DNA of 61,310 nt from an uncultured Curvibacter sp. (GCA_903828535.1 CAIKMN010000001.1:1-61310); one strand, 5' to 3'; shown: positions 50,509-59,582, counted from the stretch's first letter. The notes: generated from the sequence alone by a model not told the origin. Numbers and translations: made by a program.

Positions 50509-50575
50509 TTTGGTGCATAGTTTACCCTTTTGGCACCACGAAGCCCCTTAAACCAGGGGATTGATGCACCAAATA
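50508..50575 (+). ncRNA. Candidate NMT1-motif (xanthine/urate-sensing) riboswitch aptamer
   Basis: The leader of the NMT1-domain binding-protein gene contains a 10-bp closing stem, TTTGGTGCAT (50509-50518) with ATGCACCAAA (50564-50573), around an inner hairpin CCCCT-N6-AGGGG (50544-50559). The asymmetric internal-loop segments are AGTTTACCCTTTTGGCACCA plus CGAAG on one side and ATTG on the other. The known NMT1 RNA motif lies before NMT1-type transporter genes in proteobacteria and binds xanthine and urate. Gene partner, position at the predicted transcript start, size and metabolic context all fit. I could not compare conserved nucleotides with the consensus. Confidence 0.6.
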
Positions 50576-50577
50576 GG

Positions 50578-50613
50578 CGCAAGACAGCCTGGAATGCAGG
50601 CATTTTTCTTGCG
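50578..50613 (+). promoter_or_regulatory. Second leader hairpin, possible expression platform
   Basis: CGCAAGA (50578-50584) pairs with TCTTGCG (50607-50613) around GCCTG/CAGGC (50587-50591, 50597-50601), which is followed by ATTTTTC. The inner stem with its T run looks like a small terminator, and the outer stem would compete with it or extend it. It lies 4 bp after the candidate aptamer, where a riboswitch switch region is expected. Confidence 0.4.
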
Positions 50614-50646
50614 TGTACAACGTTATAACTTTTGGATTTTGTTGCT

Positions 50647-51699
50647 ATGAATGTCCGTCGTTCCCTCGTTTTGGCCCTTGGTTGCAGCGTGGCTGCCTTG
50701 ACTGCTCCGCTGTTAACCCAGCCCGCCTTGGCGCAGAGCAGTGCACCTACCCCGATCAAATTCCAACTCGACTGGCGCTTTGAAGGCCCTTCGGCTTTTT
50801 TCTTGTTGCCCACCGCCAAAGGCTATTTCAAAGACGCCAACCTCGACGTCACGATTGATGCTGGCAACGGATCGGGCGTCGCCGTGCAACGCGTGGCCAC
50901 CGGCAACTACGACATGGGCTTTGCCGATTTGGCGGCCTTGATGGAATTCTGGGCCAACAACCCCGATGTTCCCAACAAGCCCGTGGCGGTCATGGTGGTT
51001 TACAACAACACCCCCGCTTCGGTCATGGCCCTGAAAAAATCAGGCATCCAATCGACCGCCGACCTGAGTGGCAAAAAACTGGGGGCGCCCGTGTTCGACG
51101 CCGGTCGCCGTGCCTTCCCCATTTTTGCCAAAGCCAACAATGTGGGCAGCGTGCAGTGGACCACGATGGACCCGCCCTTGCGCGAAACCATGTTGGTCCG
51201 CGGCGACGTGGACGCCATCACCGGCTTCACCTTCACCTCGCTGTTGAACTTGGAAGCCCGTGGCGTCAAGGCCGACGACGTGACCATCCTGCCCTACGCC
51301 AACCACGGCGTGAAGTTGTATGGCAACGTCATCATCGCCTCACCCAAATTGCTTAAAGAAAACCCCACCGCTGTCAAGGCCTTCCTGAAGGCTTTCACCA
51401 AAGGGGCCAAGGAAGTCATTGCCAACCCCAGTGCTGCCGTGGCATTTGTGAAAGAACGAGACGGCATCGTCAACACCGACCTGGAAACCCGTCGACTCAA
51501 ATTGGCCATTGACACCGTGGTCAACAGCCCCGATGCACGCGCTGAGGGCTTTGGCCAACTGAACCCCGGTCGCTTGTCTTTGATGGCTTCACAAGTGTCG
51601 GACGCCTTTGCCACCAAGTCCCGCGTCAACCCCGATGTGCTGTGGAGCGCGGCTTACCTGCCCACGACAAAAGAGCTGGACGTTCTGCCTAAAAAATGA
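50647..51699 (+). CDS. NMT1/SsuA-type ABC transporter substrate-binding protein
   Basis: A 350-residue periplasmic protein with signal peptide (hydrophobic residues 6-22, then LAQSS). The mature start IKFQLDWRFEGPSAFFLLPTAKGYF and VQRVATGNYDMGFADLAALM are typical of NMT1/THI5-like and SsuA/TauA-like binding proteins. Its ATPase and permease follow. With a candidate xanthine riboswitch in its leader and purine genes on both sides, xanthine, urate or a related oxopurine is a likely ligand; this is inference. ATG 50647 is preferred to an upstream TTG at 50632. No strong ribosome binding site is seen. Confidence 0.88.
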   Translation: MNVRRSLVLALGCSVAALTAPLLTQPALAQSSAPTPIKFQLDWRFEGPSAFFLLPTAKGYFKDANLDVTIDAGNGSGVAVQRVATGNYDMGFADLAALMEFWANNPDVPNKPVAVMVVYNNTPASVMALKKSGIQSTADLSGKKLGAPVFDAGRRAFPIFAKANNVGSVQWTTMDPPLRETMLVRGDVDAITGFTFTSLLNLEARGVKADDVTILPYANHGVKLYGNVIIASPKLLKENPTAVKAFLKAFTKGAKEVIANPSAAVAFVKERDGIVNTDLETRRLKLAIDTVVNSPDARAEGFGQLNPGRLSLMASQVSDAFATKSRVNPDVLWSAAYLPTTKELDVLPKK

Positions 51700-52511
51700 G
51701 TGACGCCATGAACTCGCCATTCGTTGAATTCAAAGACGTTTGGCTGGCCTACAACGACGAGCTGCTGGCCCAAGGTCACTATGCGGTCGAGGGCATCGAT
51801 CTGCAAGTCCAACGGGGCGAGTTCATCGCCATCGTGGGGCCGTCAGGCTGCGGCAAATCGACCTTCATGAAGTTGACAACGGGTTTGAAAATGCCCTCCA
51901 AAGGCAGTATCCGCATCGATGGCCAAGCCGTTACCGGCCCTCTGAAAATTTCGGGCATGGCCTTTCAAGCACCGTCTTTGTTGCCATGGCGCACCACGGT
52001 CGAGAACGTGTTGTTGCCGCTGGAAATCGTGGAACCTTACCGCGGCCAGTTTAAAAAGAAACGCCCTGAATTTGAAGCAAGGGCCCGCGCCTTGCTTCAA
52101 AAGGTGGGCTTGGCCGGTTACGAGGACAAATTCCCTTGGCAGCTTTCTGGCGGTATGCAACAACGCGCCAGCATTTGCCGGGCCTTGATTCATGAGCCAC
52201 AGATGCTCCTGCTTGACGAGCCTTTTGGCGCCTTGGATGCCTTCACCCGCGAGGAGCTCTGGTGCATTCTGCGTGACTTGCAGGCCGAGCAACAGTTCAA
52301 CGTGATTTTGGTCACGCACGATTTGCGTGAATCTGTTTTTTTAGCCGACACGGTTTATGTGATGAGCAAAAGCCCTGGTCGATTTGTGGTGAAACGCGAA
52401 ATCGATCTGCCACGGCCGCGTGAGCTGGAACTCACCTATTCCAAAGAATTTGGCGATTTGGTTTTTGAGTTGCGCGAACACATTGGCGCCGTGAGAAAGC
52501 CAGCGGTATAA
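51696..52511 (+). CDS. ABC transporter ATP-binding protein (nitrate/sulfonate/NMT1 type)
   Basis: A 271-residue ATPase. Walker A GPSGCGKST is near residue 49, the Q-loop in AFQAPSLLPWRT, the signature LSGGMQQRASICRAL near 151 and Walker B LLLDEPFGALD, followed by the switch His in VTHDLRES. The TauB/SsuB-like layout matches its partner genes. The ATG overlaps the stop of the binding-protein gene (ATGA). Confidence 0.92.
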   Translation: MSDAMNSPFVEFKDVWLAYNDELLAQGHYAVEGIDLQVQRGEFIAIVGPSGCGKSTFMKLTTGLKMPSKGSIRIDGQAVTGPLKISGMAFQAPSLLPWRTTVENVLLPLEIVEPYRGQFKKKRPEFEARARALLQKVGLAGYEDKFPWQLSGGMQQRASICRALIHEPQMLLLDEPFGALDAFTREELWCILRDLQAEQQFNVILVTHDLRESVFLADTVYVMSKSPGRFVVKREIDLPRPRELELTYSKEFGDLVFELREHIGAVRKPAV

Positions 52512-52521
52512 AGGTTTGAAC

Positions 52522-53289
52522 ATGAACTCCAAAACCCTAGAAAAATGCTCACCTTGGGCGCTCCTTATCGCGGTGATCGTCTTGTGGCAGGTGTTGTGCA
52601 CGGGCTTGAATGTGTCCGAATTCATTTTCCCAAGCCCCTTGCGCATCGCCGAACAACTCAATGAATTCAAAGGCATCATTGCCGGCCATGCTTGGCGTAC
52701 CTTTTGGGTGACGATGAGCGGCTTTGGCCTGGCGATTGTGGTCGGCGTTTTGCTGGGTTTTGTGATTGGCAGTTCCCGCTTGGCCTACGCGGCTGTTTAC
52801 CCCTTGATGACGGCTTTCAACGCGCTGCCCAAGGCCGCTTTTGTGCCGATCTTGGTGGTTTGGTTTGGCATTGGCGCGGGCCCCGCCATTTTGACGGCGT
52901 TTCTGATCAGCTTCTTTCCCATCATGGTGAACATTGCCACCGGACTCGCCACGCTGGAGCCAGAACTGGAGGATGTGCTGCGGGTGCTCGGTGCCAAGCG
53001 CTGGGACGTGCTCATCAAAGTGGGGCTGCCCCGCTCCTTGCCTTATTTTTATGGTTCTCTCAAAGTGGCCATCACGCTTGCTTTCGTGGGCACCACCGTG
53101 TCTGAAATGACTGCGGCCAACGAAGGCATTGGCTACCTGCTGATCTCGGCAGGCTCCTCCATGCAAATGGGCTTGGCCTTTGCCGGTTTGGTGGTGGTCG
53201 GCGCCATGGCCATGGTCATGTATGAATTGTTCAGCTGGGTCGAGCGGCACACCACCGCCTGGGCCCATCGGGGCTCCAATGCCCAATGA
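52522..53289 (+). CDS. ABC transporter permease (nitrate/sulfonate/NMT1 type)
   Basis: A 255-residue permease with about six membrane segments. The EAA coupling loop reads LEDVLRVLGAKRWDVLIKVGLPRSLPYFY, and FNALPKAAFVPILVVWFGIGAGP precedes it; both are typical of SsuC/TauC permeases. ATG 52522 has AAGG 7 nt upstream and is preferred to TTG 52516. It completes the three-gene importer that begins at 50647. Confidence 0.92.
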   Translation: MNSKTLEKCSPWALLIAVIVLWQVLCTGLNVSEFIFPSPLRIAEQLNEFKGIIAGHAWRTFWVTMSGFGLAIVVGVLLGFVIGSSRLAYAAVYPLMTAFNALPKAAFVPILVVWFGIGAGPAILTAFLISFFPIMVNIATGLATLEPELEDVLRVLGAKRWDVLIKVGLPRSLPYFYGSLKVAITLAFVGTTVSEMTAANEGIGYLLISAGSSMQMGLAFAGLVVVGAMAMVMYELFSWVERHTTAWAHRGSNAQ

Positions 53290-53350
53290 TTTGAATTGAA
53301 TCGAAATTATTTTTTGTTGTGTTTGTTTTTTTAACTAGGAGTAAGTAAAT

Positions 53351-54367
53351 ATGAAAAAGCAACTTTTGACCGCGATCACCTTGGCCGGCATGGCCTGCTT
53401 GGCGCAAGCCCAGTCTTCGGTGAAAGTCCAAGGCACGATGGACGAAGGCATTGCCTCCATCCGCATGGCCGGTGACAAAGCCGCCGCGACCACAGCGGTT
53501 AGCGGTGGTATGACCACCCCTTGGTTCGGTTTTGCGGGCACTGAAGACTTGGGCGGCGGCTTGAAGGCCAGCTTCGCTTTGGACGGCTTTTTCAACAACG
53601 CCAATGGCAGTTCAGGCCGTTTTTCCGGTGACACCTTGTTCTCACGCGACGCCAACGTGTCCTTGAGCGGTGGTTTCGGCACCGTGTTGTTGGGCCGCGG
53701 TTTGGCGCCCAACTTCTTGCCCACGGTGATCTTCAATCCCTTCGGCGATTCCTTCACCTACGCTCCTTTGGTGTTGCACGCCAACGTGCCTTTGTTCAAC
53801 GGCACCGGCTGGTCGGCCACTTCCCCTTCTGACACCGGTTGGAACAACGAAGTCATTTACTCCACCCCCAACTTCGGTGGCTTGTCGGCCAACTTGCACT
53901 ACCAAATCGGCGGTATTGCCGGTCAAAGCAAAAGCAACATCGGTGGTAACTTCTTGTACTTCGCCGGCCCCTTGGCTTTGACTGGTTTTGTTGAACAAGA
54001 TCAGTTGTCTAACCCTGGCACCAGCAGCGCTTACAGCGTGACCAAAAACGACTGGATGATCGGCGGCTCTTACGATTTGTCCGTGGTCAAGCTCTACGCC
54101 ACCACCGGTTCTGCCAAGGCCAGCGGTTCGTCCATTTCGACCAAAACCAACTCCGTGGGCGCTTCTATCCCTGCGGGCGGCGGCAGCATCATGGCCGACT
54201 ACGCCAGCACCAAGGTCGATGCAGGCAAGACCCGTCAAACCGCCACCATTGGCTATGACTACAAATTGTCGGCTCGCACCGACGTTTATGCCAACTACAT
54301 GAACGATAAGATCACCACTTACGCAACTGGCGACAGCTACGGCGTGGGCATTCGTCACAAGTTCTAA
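53351..54367 (+). CDS. Gram-negative general porin (Burkholderia type)
   Basis: A 338-residue outer-membrane porin. Signal peptide MKKQLLTAITLAGMACLAQA is followed by QSSVKVQGTMDEGIASI; the body has alternating beta strands with SRDANVSLSGGFGTVLLGRG (loop before strand) and ends in YGVGIRHKF, a terminal phenylalanine needed for barrel assembly. AGGAG lies 9 nt before ATG. Between the purine importer and ureD, it may serve outer-membrane passage of purines or urea, although porins of this type are broad. Confidence 0.92.
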   Translation: MKKQLLTAITLAGMACLAQAQSSVKVQGTMDEGIASIRMAGDKAAATTAVSGGMTTPWFGFAGTEDLGGGLKASFALDGFFNNANGSSGRFSGDTLFSRDANVSLSGGFGTVLLGRGLAPNFLPTVIFNPFGDSFTYAPLVLHANVPLFNGTGWSATSPSDTGWNNEVIYSTPNFGGLSANLHYQIGGIAGQSKSNIGGNFLYFAGPLALTGFVEQDQLSNPGTSSAYSVTKNDWMIGGSYDLSVVKLYATTGSAKASGSSISTKTNSVGASIPAGGGSIMADYASTKVDAGKTRQTATIGYDYKLSARTDVYANYMNDKITTYATGDSYGVGIRHKF

Positions 54368-54389
54368 TCACCCCTTTTTTTTAGGGCAC

Positions 54390-54424
54390 AAGGCATTTGG
54401 GACTGGTTCCCAAATGCCTTTTTT
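54390..54424 (+). terminator. Intrinsic terminator after the porin gene
   Basis: A perfect 13-bp stem (54390-54402 with 54408-54420, AAGGCATTTGGGA and its complement), 5-nt loop and a run of six T (54419-54424). It lies 22 bp after the porin stop and 17 bp before ureD, so ureD must have its own promoter or rely on read-through. Confidence 0.88.
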
Positions 54425-54441
54425 AATGGGAAATTTTTTTC

Positions 54442-55302
54442 ATGTCCTGGCATGCGCAACTGGATCTGCGCTACTCACTCAATGAAGCGGGCAACCAAAC
54501 CGTGGCCCGCTACCTGCACCAAGGGCCGCTGCGCATCTTGCAAAGCCTTTATCCTGAAGGCCCCGCCATTTGCCATAACGTCTTGGTGCACCCCCCGAGT
54601 GGGCTTGTGGGCGGAGACACCTTAGAAATTAATGTCCAAGTCGAACCCGGTGCTCACGGCCTGATTACCACGCCCGGCGCGACGCGCTTTTACCGATCTG
54701 CTGACGCCGAAGCGGTACAAAAAACAACTTTGAATTTAGCCAACGATGCCCGCCTTGAATGGCTGCCCTTGGAGGCCATCGCCTACAGCGCCTGCCGTGG
54801 GCGCAACGAAGTGCGCGCCCACCTGGCGCCCACAGCACAGATCATGGGTTGGGACGTGACCGCCCTCGGTTTGCCCCACGCGAATCAGCCGTTTGAAACA
54901 GGCAGCCTGTGGCAACACCTGGAAGTGCCAGGGGTTTGGCTGGAGCGCGGGTGCTTATCGGCCAATACAGCCCTTGATCAACGTTGGTTGCAGAGCCCCT
55001 TGGGGTTGCACGGCATGCGTTGTGTGGGCACGCTATTTTGGTTGCGTGGCGCCGAACTCAAGCACCACAAAGGGGCCGAACTGGCCCTGACCAGCGCCCG
55101 TGAAATCAGTGCTCAAATGCCTTTGGCTGCCTTGACAGGGGTCACGTGCCCGAATGACCAAGTGGTGGTGTTGCGCGTCTTGGGCCCGCAAGTGGAGCCC
55201 GTGATGCAAACTTTGAAAGCCGTTTGGTTGCAGTGGCGCCAAGACCTGTGGGGCGTGGGTCACCAATTGAGCGACACCACGCCGCGCATTTGGGCGATGT
55301 GA
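54442..55302 (+). CDS. ureD: Urease accessory protein UreD
   Basis: A 286-residue UreD (UreH) protein. Typical segments are VLVHPPSGLVGGDTLEINV, GAHGLITTPGATRFYRS and LEWLPLEAIAYS. UreD binds apo-urease and, with UreF and UreG, delivers nickel to the active site in the cytoplasm. It usually lies directly before ureABC. Here the whole urtABCDE operon lies in between on the other strand, and ureA resumes at 61039. Confidence 0.93.
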   Translation: MSWHAQLDLRYSLNEAGNQTVARYLHQGPLRILQSLYPEGPAICHNVLVHPPSGLVGGDTLEINVQVEPGAHGLITTPGATRFYRSADAEAVQKTTLNLANDARLEWLPLEAIAYSACRGRNEVRAHLAPTAQIMGWDVTALGLPHANQPFETGSLWQHLEVPGVWLERGCLSANTALDQRWLQSPLGLHGMRCVGTLFWLRGAELKHHKGAELALTSAREISAQMPLAALTGVTCPNDQVVVLRVLGPQVEPVMQTLKAVWLQWRQDLWGVGHQLSDTTPRIWAM

Positions 55303-55341
55303 AGTGAAACAGTGGCGGTCGACTTGAGATAAGCGTCAGGA

Positions 55342-56034
55342 CTAAATCGCCACCAATTGGCGAATGCCCTTGCTTTGCATGTCGCTGCCCGGGCCGCTGG
55401 CGATCACTTCACCGCGTTCCATCACGCAGTAGTGATCGGCCAAAGCTTCTGCAAAATCGTAATACTGTTCGCACAGCAAAATGGCCATGTCGCCACGGTC
55501 TGCCAACATGCGGATCACGCGGCCAATGTCCTTGATGATGCTGGGCTGAATGCCTTCGGTGGGCTCGTCTAAGATCAGTAACTTAGGGCCTGCAGCGAGG
55601 GCTCTGGCAATCGCCAGTTGTTGCTGCTGCCCCCCCGACAAATCACCCCCGCGGCGGTGTTTCATCTGCTGCAGAATCGGGAAAAGTTCAAACAACTCAG
55701 CCGGAATTGGGGTACGGCCGGACTGGGTGGCCAAGCCCATGCGCAGGTTTTCTTCAACGGTCAACCGGGCAAAAATTTCACGCCCTTGTGGTACATAACC
55801 AATGCCTGCCTTGGCCCGTTCATAGGGCGTGAATTTCTCAATCGGCTTGCCATTCAACTGAATGTGCCCACTGCGGATGGGTACCAAGCCCATCAGGCAT
55901 TTGAGCAAGGTGGTCTTACCGACGCCGTTGCGTCCCAAGAGCACCGTCACCTGGCCCAAGGGCGCTTGCAGACTCACGTCGCGCAAGATGTTGGAACCGC
56001 CGTAATATTGATGGATGTTTTGAACTGTGAGCAT
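55342..56034 (-). CDS. urtE: Urea ABC transporter ATP-binding protein UrtE
   Basis: A 230-residue LivF-like ATPase. It starts MLTVQNIHQYYGGSNILRDV, with Walker A GRNGVGKTT near residue 35, signature LSGGQQQQLAIARAL and Walker B LLILDEPTEGIQPS; the T-E-G-I-Q-P-S ending is characteristic of UrtE. ATG 56034 fits better than the upstream start at 56073. It is the last gene of the urt operon and converges with ureD. Confidence 0.94.
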   Translation of the reverse strand: MLTVQNIHQYYGGSNILRDVSLQAPLGQVTVLLGRNGVGKTTLLKCLMGLVPIRSGHIQLNGKPIEKFTPYERAKAGIGYVPQGREIFARLTVEENLRMGLATQSGRTPIPAELFELFPILQQMKHRRGGDLSGGQQQQLAIARALAAGPKLLILDEPTEGIQPSIIKDIGRVIRMLADRGDMAILLCEQYYDFAEALADHYCVMERGEVIASGPGSDMQSKGIRQLVAI

Positions 56035-56050
56035 AGCGTTTGGCAGCCAA

Positions 56051-56827
56051 TCAGCGACCCAAATAAACCTCAATCACACGCTCATCGGCTTGAACCTGAT
56101 CCAGCGTGCCTTGAGCCAGTACCGAACCATCGCACAGCACCGTCACGATTTCAGAAATGGTTTTGATGAAGCCCATGTCGTGTTCCACCACCATCAGGGA
56201 GTGCTTGCCTTTCAGCGATAAAAACAATTCCGCTGTGCGCGCCGTTTCCTCGTCGGTCATGCCCGCCACCGGTTCGTCAAGCAACAACAGCTTGGGTTCT
56301 TGCACCAACAACATGCCAATTTCTAGCCATTGCTTTTGACCATGGCTCAGGTTACCGGCTTGCCGCGTGACATGCTCAGCCAAGTGAATGGTGTGCAAAA
56401 CTTCGGCCAATCGATCGGTTTGCTCGGCGTTCAATTTGAAGAACAATGAGGCGCGAAAACCTTTGTCGGTTTTCAAGGCCAGCTCCAGATTTTCAAACAC
56501 CGTCAGGTTCTCAAACACGGTGGGTTTCTGGAACTTACGGCCAATGCCCAACTGGGCAATTTCAGCCTCGCGGTAGCGCAGCAAGTCAATCGTGCTGCCA
56601 AAGAAAACCGTGCCCGAATCGGGTTTGGTTTTACCGGTGATGATGTCCATCATCGTGGTTTTGCCCGCGCCGTTGGGACCAATGATGCAACGCAACTCGC
56701 CGGGCGCAATGTCCAGCGACAGGTTGTTGATGGCTTTAAAACCGTCAAAACTCACGTTCACGTCTTCCAAATAAAGGATGCGGCCGTGATCAACATTCAC
56801 GCCTTCGTCGTTGGTCACCACGCTCAT
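56051..56827 (-). CDS. urtD: Urea ABC transporter ATP-binding protein UrtD
   Basis: A 258-residue LivG-like ATPase. Walker A GPNGAGKTT lies near residue 53, followed by DIITGKTKPDSG; the signature region is LSHGQKQWLEIGMLL and Walker B LLLLDEPVAGMTDEE, with VVEHDMGF as switch region. LSHGQKQWLEI is typical of UrtD. ATG 56827 has GGAGGG upstream and overlaps the urtC stop by 4 bp. Confidence 0.94.
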   Translation of the reverse strand: MSVVTNDEGVNVDHGRILYLEDVNVSFDGFKAINNLSLDIAPGELRCIIGPNGAGKTTMMDIITGKTKPDSGTVFFGSTIDLLRYREAEIAQLGIGRKFQKPTVFENLTVFENLELALKTDKGFRASLFFKLNAEQTDRLAEVLHTIHLAEHVTRQAGNLSHGQKQWLEIGMLLVQEPKLLLLDEPVAGMTDEETARTAELFLSLKGKHSLMVVEHDMGFIKTISEIVTVLCDGSVLAQGTLDQVQADERVIEVYLGR

Positions 56828-57948
56828 GGTTGGCCCTCCCCGCGCAGTTTCTTTATTTTCTTTATCAAGCCCACCACACCGGTGGGCAAAAACAGGGTCA
56901 CACCGATGAACAAAGCGCCCAAGAAATACAACCAAAATTCAGGGGCCACCACGGTCAGCCAACTCTTGGCACCGTTGACCAAGAAGGCGCCCACGATGGG
57001 GCCAATCAGGGTGGCTCGGCCCCCCACTGCCGTCCAAACCACCATCTCAATCGAGGCGGCCGTGCTCATTTCGCTGGGGTTGATGATGCCCACTTGGGGC
57101 ACATACAAAGCACCGGCCACACCGCACATCACAGCCGACAAGGTCCAAATGGTGAGCTTGTAAGGCAGCGGGTTGTAGCCGGAAAACATGACCCGGGTTT
57201 CCGCGTCTCGAATGGCTTGTAAGACGCGGCCAAACTTGGATCGCATCAACCATCGGGCCATCAAATAGAAACCCAGCAAAGTCAAGCCGGTCAGCACAAA
57301 CAGGCTCATGCGCATGCCCGGTGTGGCGATGGGCATGCCCAAGATTCGCTTGAAATCAGTGAAGCCATTGTTGCCGCCAAAACCGGTTTCATTGCGAAAG
57401 AACAACAGCATCGCCGCAAAAGTCAAAGCCTGCGTGATGATGGAAAAGTAAACCCCTTTGATGCGCGAGCGGAAGGCGAAGAAACCAAACACCCAAGCCA
57501 CGACCGCCGGCACGGCCACCACCAAAATCAAGGTGGCGATGAAGCTGTTGGAAAAGGTCCAATGCCAAGGCAGGGTCTTCCAATCCAAAAACACCATGAA
57601 GTCGGGCAAGTCGCTTTTGTAGTTACCGTCGCGGCCAATTTGACGCATGAGATACATGCCCATGACATAGCCACCCAAGGCAAAAAACAAACCGTGGCCC
57701 AGGCTCAAAATACCCGCAAAACCCCAGATCAAGTCCATCGCCAAAGCGGCAATGGCATAGCACATAATCTTGCCAATCAAGGCGACCGCGTAGTCGCTGA
57801 GGTGCCACCAACTGCCGTCGGGGGCCAGCAAGTTCATGGCGGGTGCCAACAAGCAGATGAGCACCAAGGCCAATAAAAAAGCGCTCCAGCCCGAACGACT
57901 GAGCAAGGCAGGCGGCTTTGGAATTTCTAAGGTTGTGGTCATGTTCAT
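56824..57948 (-). CDS. urtC: Urea ABC transporter permease UrtC
   Basis: A 374-residue LivM-like permease with about ten membrane segments. DLIWGFAGILSLGHGLFFALGGYVMGMYLM (motif SLGHGLFFALGG near residue 83) and FRSRIKGVYFSIITQALT are typical of UrtC. Two in-frame ATG codons (57948 and 57942) are possible starts. It lies 9 bp after urtB and overlaps urtD by 4 bp. Confidence 0.94.
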   Translation of the reverse strand: MNMTTTLEIPKPPALLSRSGWSAFLLALVLICLLAPAMNLLAPDGSWWHLSDYAVALIGKIMCYAIAALAMDLIWGFAGILSLGHGLFFALGGYVMGMYLMRQIGRDGNYKSDLPDFMVFLDWKTLPWHWTFSNSFIATLILVVAVPAVVAWVFGFFAFRSRIKGVYFSIITQALTFAAMLLFFRNETGFGGNNGFTDFKRILGMPIATPGMRMSLFVLTGLTLLGFYLMARWLMRSKFGRVLQAIRDAETRVMFSGYNPLPYKLTIWTLSAVMCGVAGALYVPQVGIINPSEMSTAASIEMVVWTAVGGRATLIGPIVGAFLVNGAKSWLTVVAPEFWLYFLGALFIGVTLFLPTGVVGLIKKIKKLRGEGQP

Positions 57949-57957
57949 GTCACCCGA

Positions 57958-59565
57958 TCAGTCTTGTGCGGTGCGGCCCTTCACCGCAAAAATGCCTTGA
58001 GGCCGTTTTTGGATGAACACCACAATGAAGATCAGAACCGCAATCTTGGCGAGCACCGCGCCCACCCAACCCTCTAAAAATTTGTTCAAAATGCCAAGTC
58101 CCAAGGCCGCATAGACGGTGCCCACCAATTGCCCCACGCCGCCCAGGACCACAACCATGAATGAGTCAACGATGTAACCTTGTCCCAAGTCAGGCCCCAC
58201 ATTGCCAATTTGGCTGAGCGCACAACCCGCTAGGCCGGCGATGCCAGAGCCCAATGCAAAGGCATAGGTATCGATGCGGGCGGTGTTGACCCCCATGCAC
58301 GAAGCCATGGGGCGGTTTTGAGTGACACCCCGAACAAACAAGCCCAAGCGGGTCTTGCCAATCATCAGAGACATACACAGCAGCACGAAGAAGGCAAACG
58401 CAATGATGATGATTCGGTTCCATGGCAACTGCAAGTTGCCCATCAATACGAGGCCGCCGCTCATCCAACTGGGGTTTTCAACCCCCACATTTTGAGCGCC
58501 GAAAAGCGTTCGAACCAATTGCATCAGCATCAAACTAATGCCCCAGGTGGCAAGCAGGGTTTCCAATGGACGACCGTATAAAAAGCGTATCACCCCGCGC
58601 TCCAACACCGCCCCCGCCAAGGCCGATACCAAGAAAGAGACCGGCACAGCCGCCAACAAATACCAATCAAAGGAAGCATGCAGGTATTTTTGGAAGAACA
58701 CCTGAACGGTGTAGGTGGCGTAAGCGCCGAGCATCATCAACTCGCCATGCGCCATGTTGATGACGCCCATCAAGCCGTAAGTGATGGCCAGACCGAGGGC
58801 GACCAACAACAAAATGCTGCCCAAGCTAAGACCAGAAAAGACAGCCGCGGCACGCTCACTCCAGGCCAAGGCGTTGTTGATTTTGATCAAGGCCAGTTGA
58901 AGGGCCGATTGCACTTTGGGATCGGTTTCATTTTTGAGCTGCTCAACCAACAGGGTTTTGGTGGTGGCGTCGTGCTCAGTGGACAACACTTGAACGGCTT
59001 CAATGCGTTGGTCAGCTTGCGGGCTGGCCAACAAAATTCGGGCACGCACCAACCGCAGCTGACGCTGCAAATCAGGCGAGGTCTCTTGCGCCAAAGCTTT
59101 ATTAAGCAGGGGCAAATGGGCTGCATCGGTTTCGTCAGCCAGGATTTTGATGGCGGCCAAACGTTGGGCGGGATTGGCATCAAAAAGTTTTAACCACGCC
59201 AAAGCGGCGTCGATTTCTCCGCGCATGCGGTTGTTGTTCACGACGTCTTCTGCGTCATCGGGCAGAGCCACCAACTCACCGCTGACTGCGTCACGGGGTT
59301 GGTTGTCATGCATCAGAAAAACACGGTCGCCTTTGAATTTCACCTCGTCGTTGGCCAAGGCCTGTATCAGCACCAAGGTGGCAGGATCAGGCGTTTGGCT
59401 CAGTTGCTCCACCGCTTGGCCCATGGCTTGAATTCGGGCATCCGAATCGGCGGTGACCAATTGTTTGGCTTGGCTGGCGGTCAGCGCTTGGGCGTGACCC
59501 GCCATCAAAAGAGCCAGCAGCCAGGCCACTGACCAACGAATGACGAGGAAAAATTTCAAAGGCAT
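57958..59565 (-). CDS. urtB: Urea ABC transporter permease UrtB
   Basis: A 535-residue protein. A signal sequence (LLALLMAGHAQALT) leads into about 200 residues of helical, HEAT-like periplasmic domain (LPLLNKALAQETSPDLQRQL), followed by a LivH-like permease domain from about residue 240 (GLMGVINMAHGELMMLGAYATY). This long N-terminal extension is a known feature of proteobacterial UrtB. It is 17 bp from urtA. Confidence 0.94.
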   Translation of the reverse strand: MPLKFFLVIRWSVAWLLALLMAGHAQALTASQAKQLVTADSDARIQAMGQAVEQLSQTPDPATLVLIQALANDEVKFKGDRVFLMHDNQPRDAVSGELVALPDDAEDVVNNNRMRGEIDAALAWLKLFDANPAQRLAAIKILADETDAAHLPLLNKALAQETSPDLQRQLRLVRARILLASPQADQRIEAVQVLSTEHDATTKTLLVEQLKNETDPKVQSALQLALIKINNALAWSERAAAVFSGLSLGSILLLVALGLAITYGLMGVINMAHGELMMLGAYATYTVQVFFQKYLHASFDWYLLAAVPVSFLVSALAGAVLERGVIRFLYGRPLETLLATWGISLMLMQLVRTLFGAQNVGVENPSWMSGGLVLMGNLQLPWNRIIIIAFAFFVLLCMSLMIGKTRLGLFVRGVTQNRPMASCMGVNTARIDTYAFALGSGIAGLAGCALSQIGNVGPDLGQGYIVDSFMVVVLGGVGQLVGTVYAALGLGILNKFLEGWVGAVLAKIAVLIFIVVFIQKRPQGIFAVKGRTAQD

Positions 59566-59582
59566 TTGGTTTTATCAGTGGC

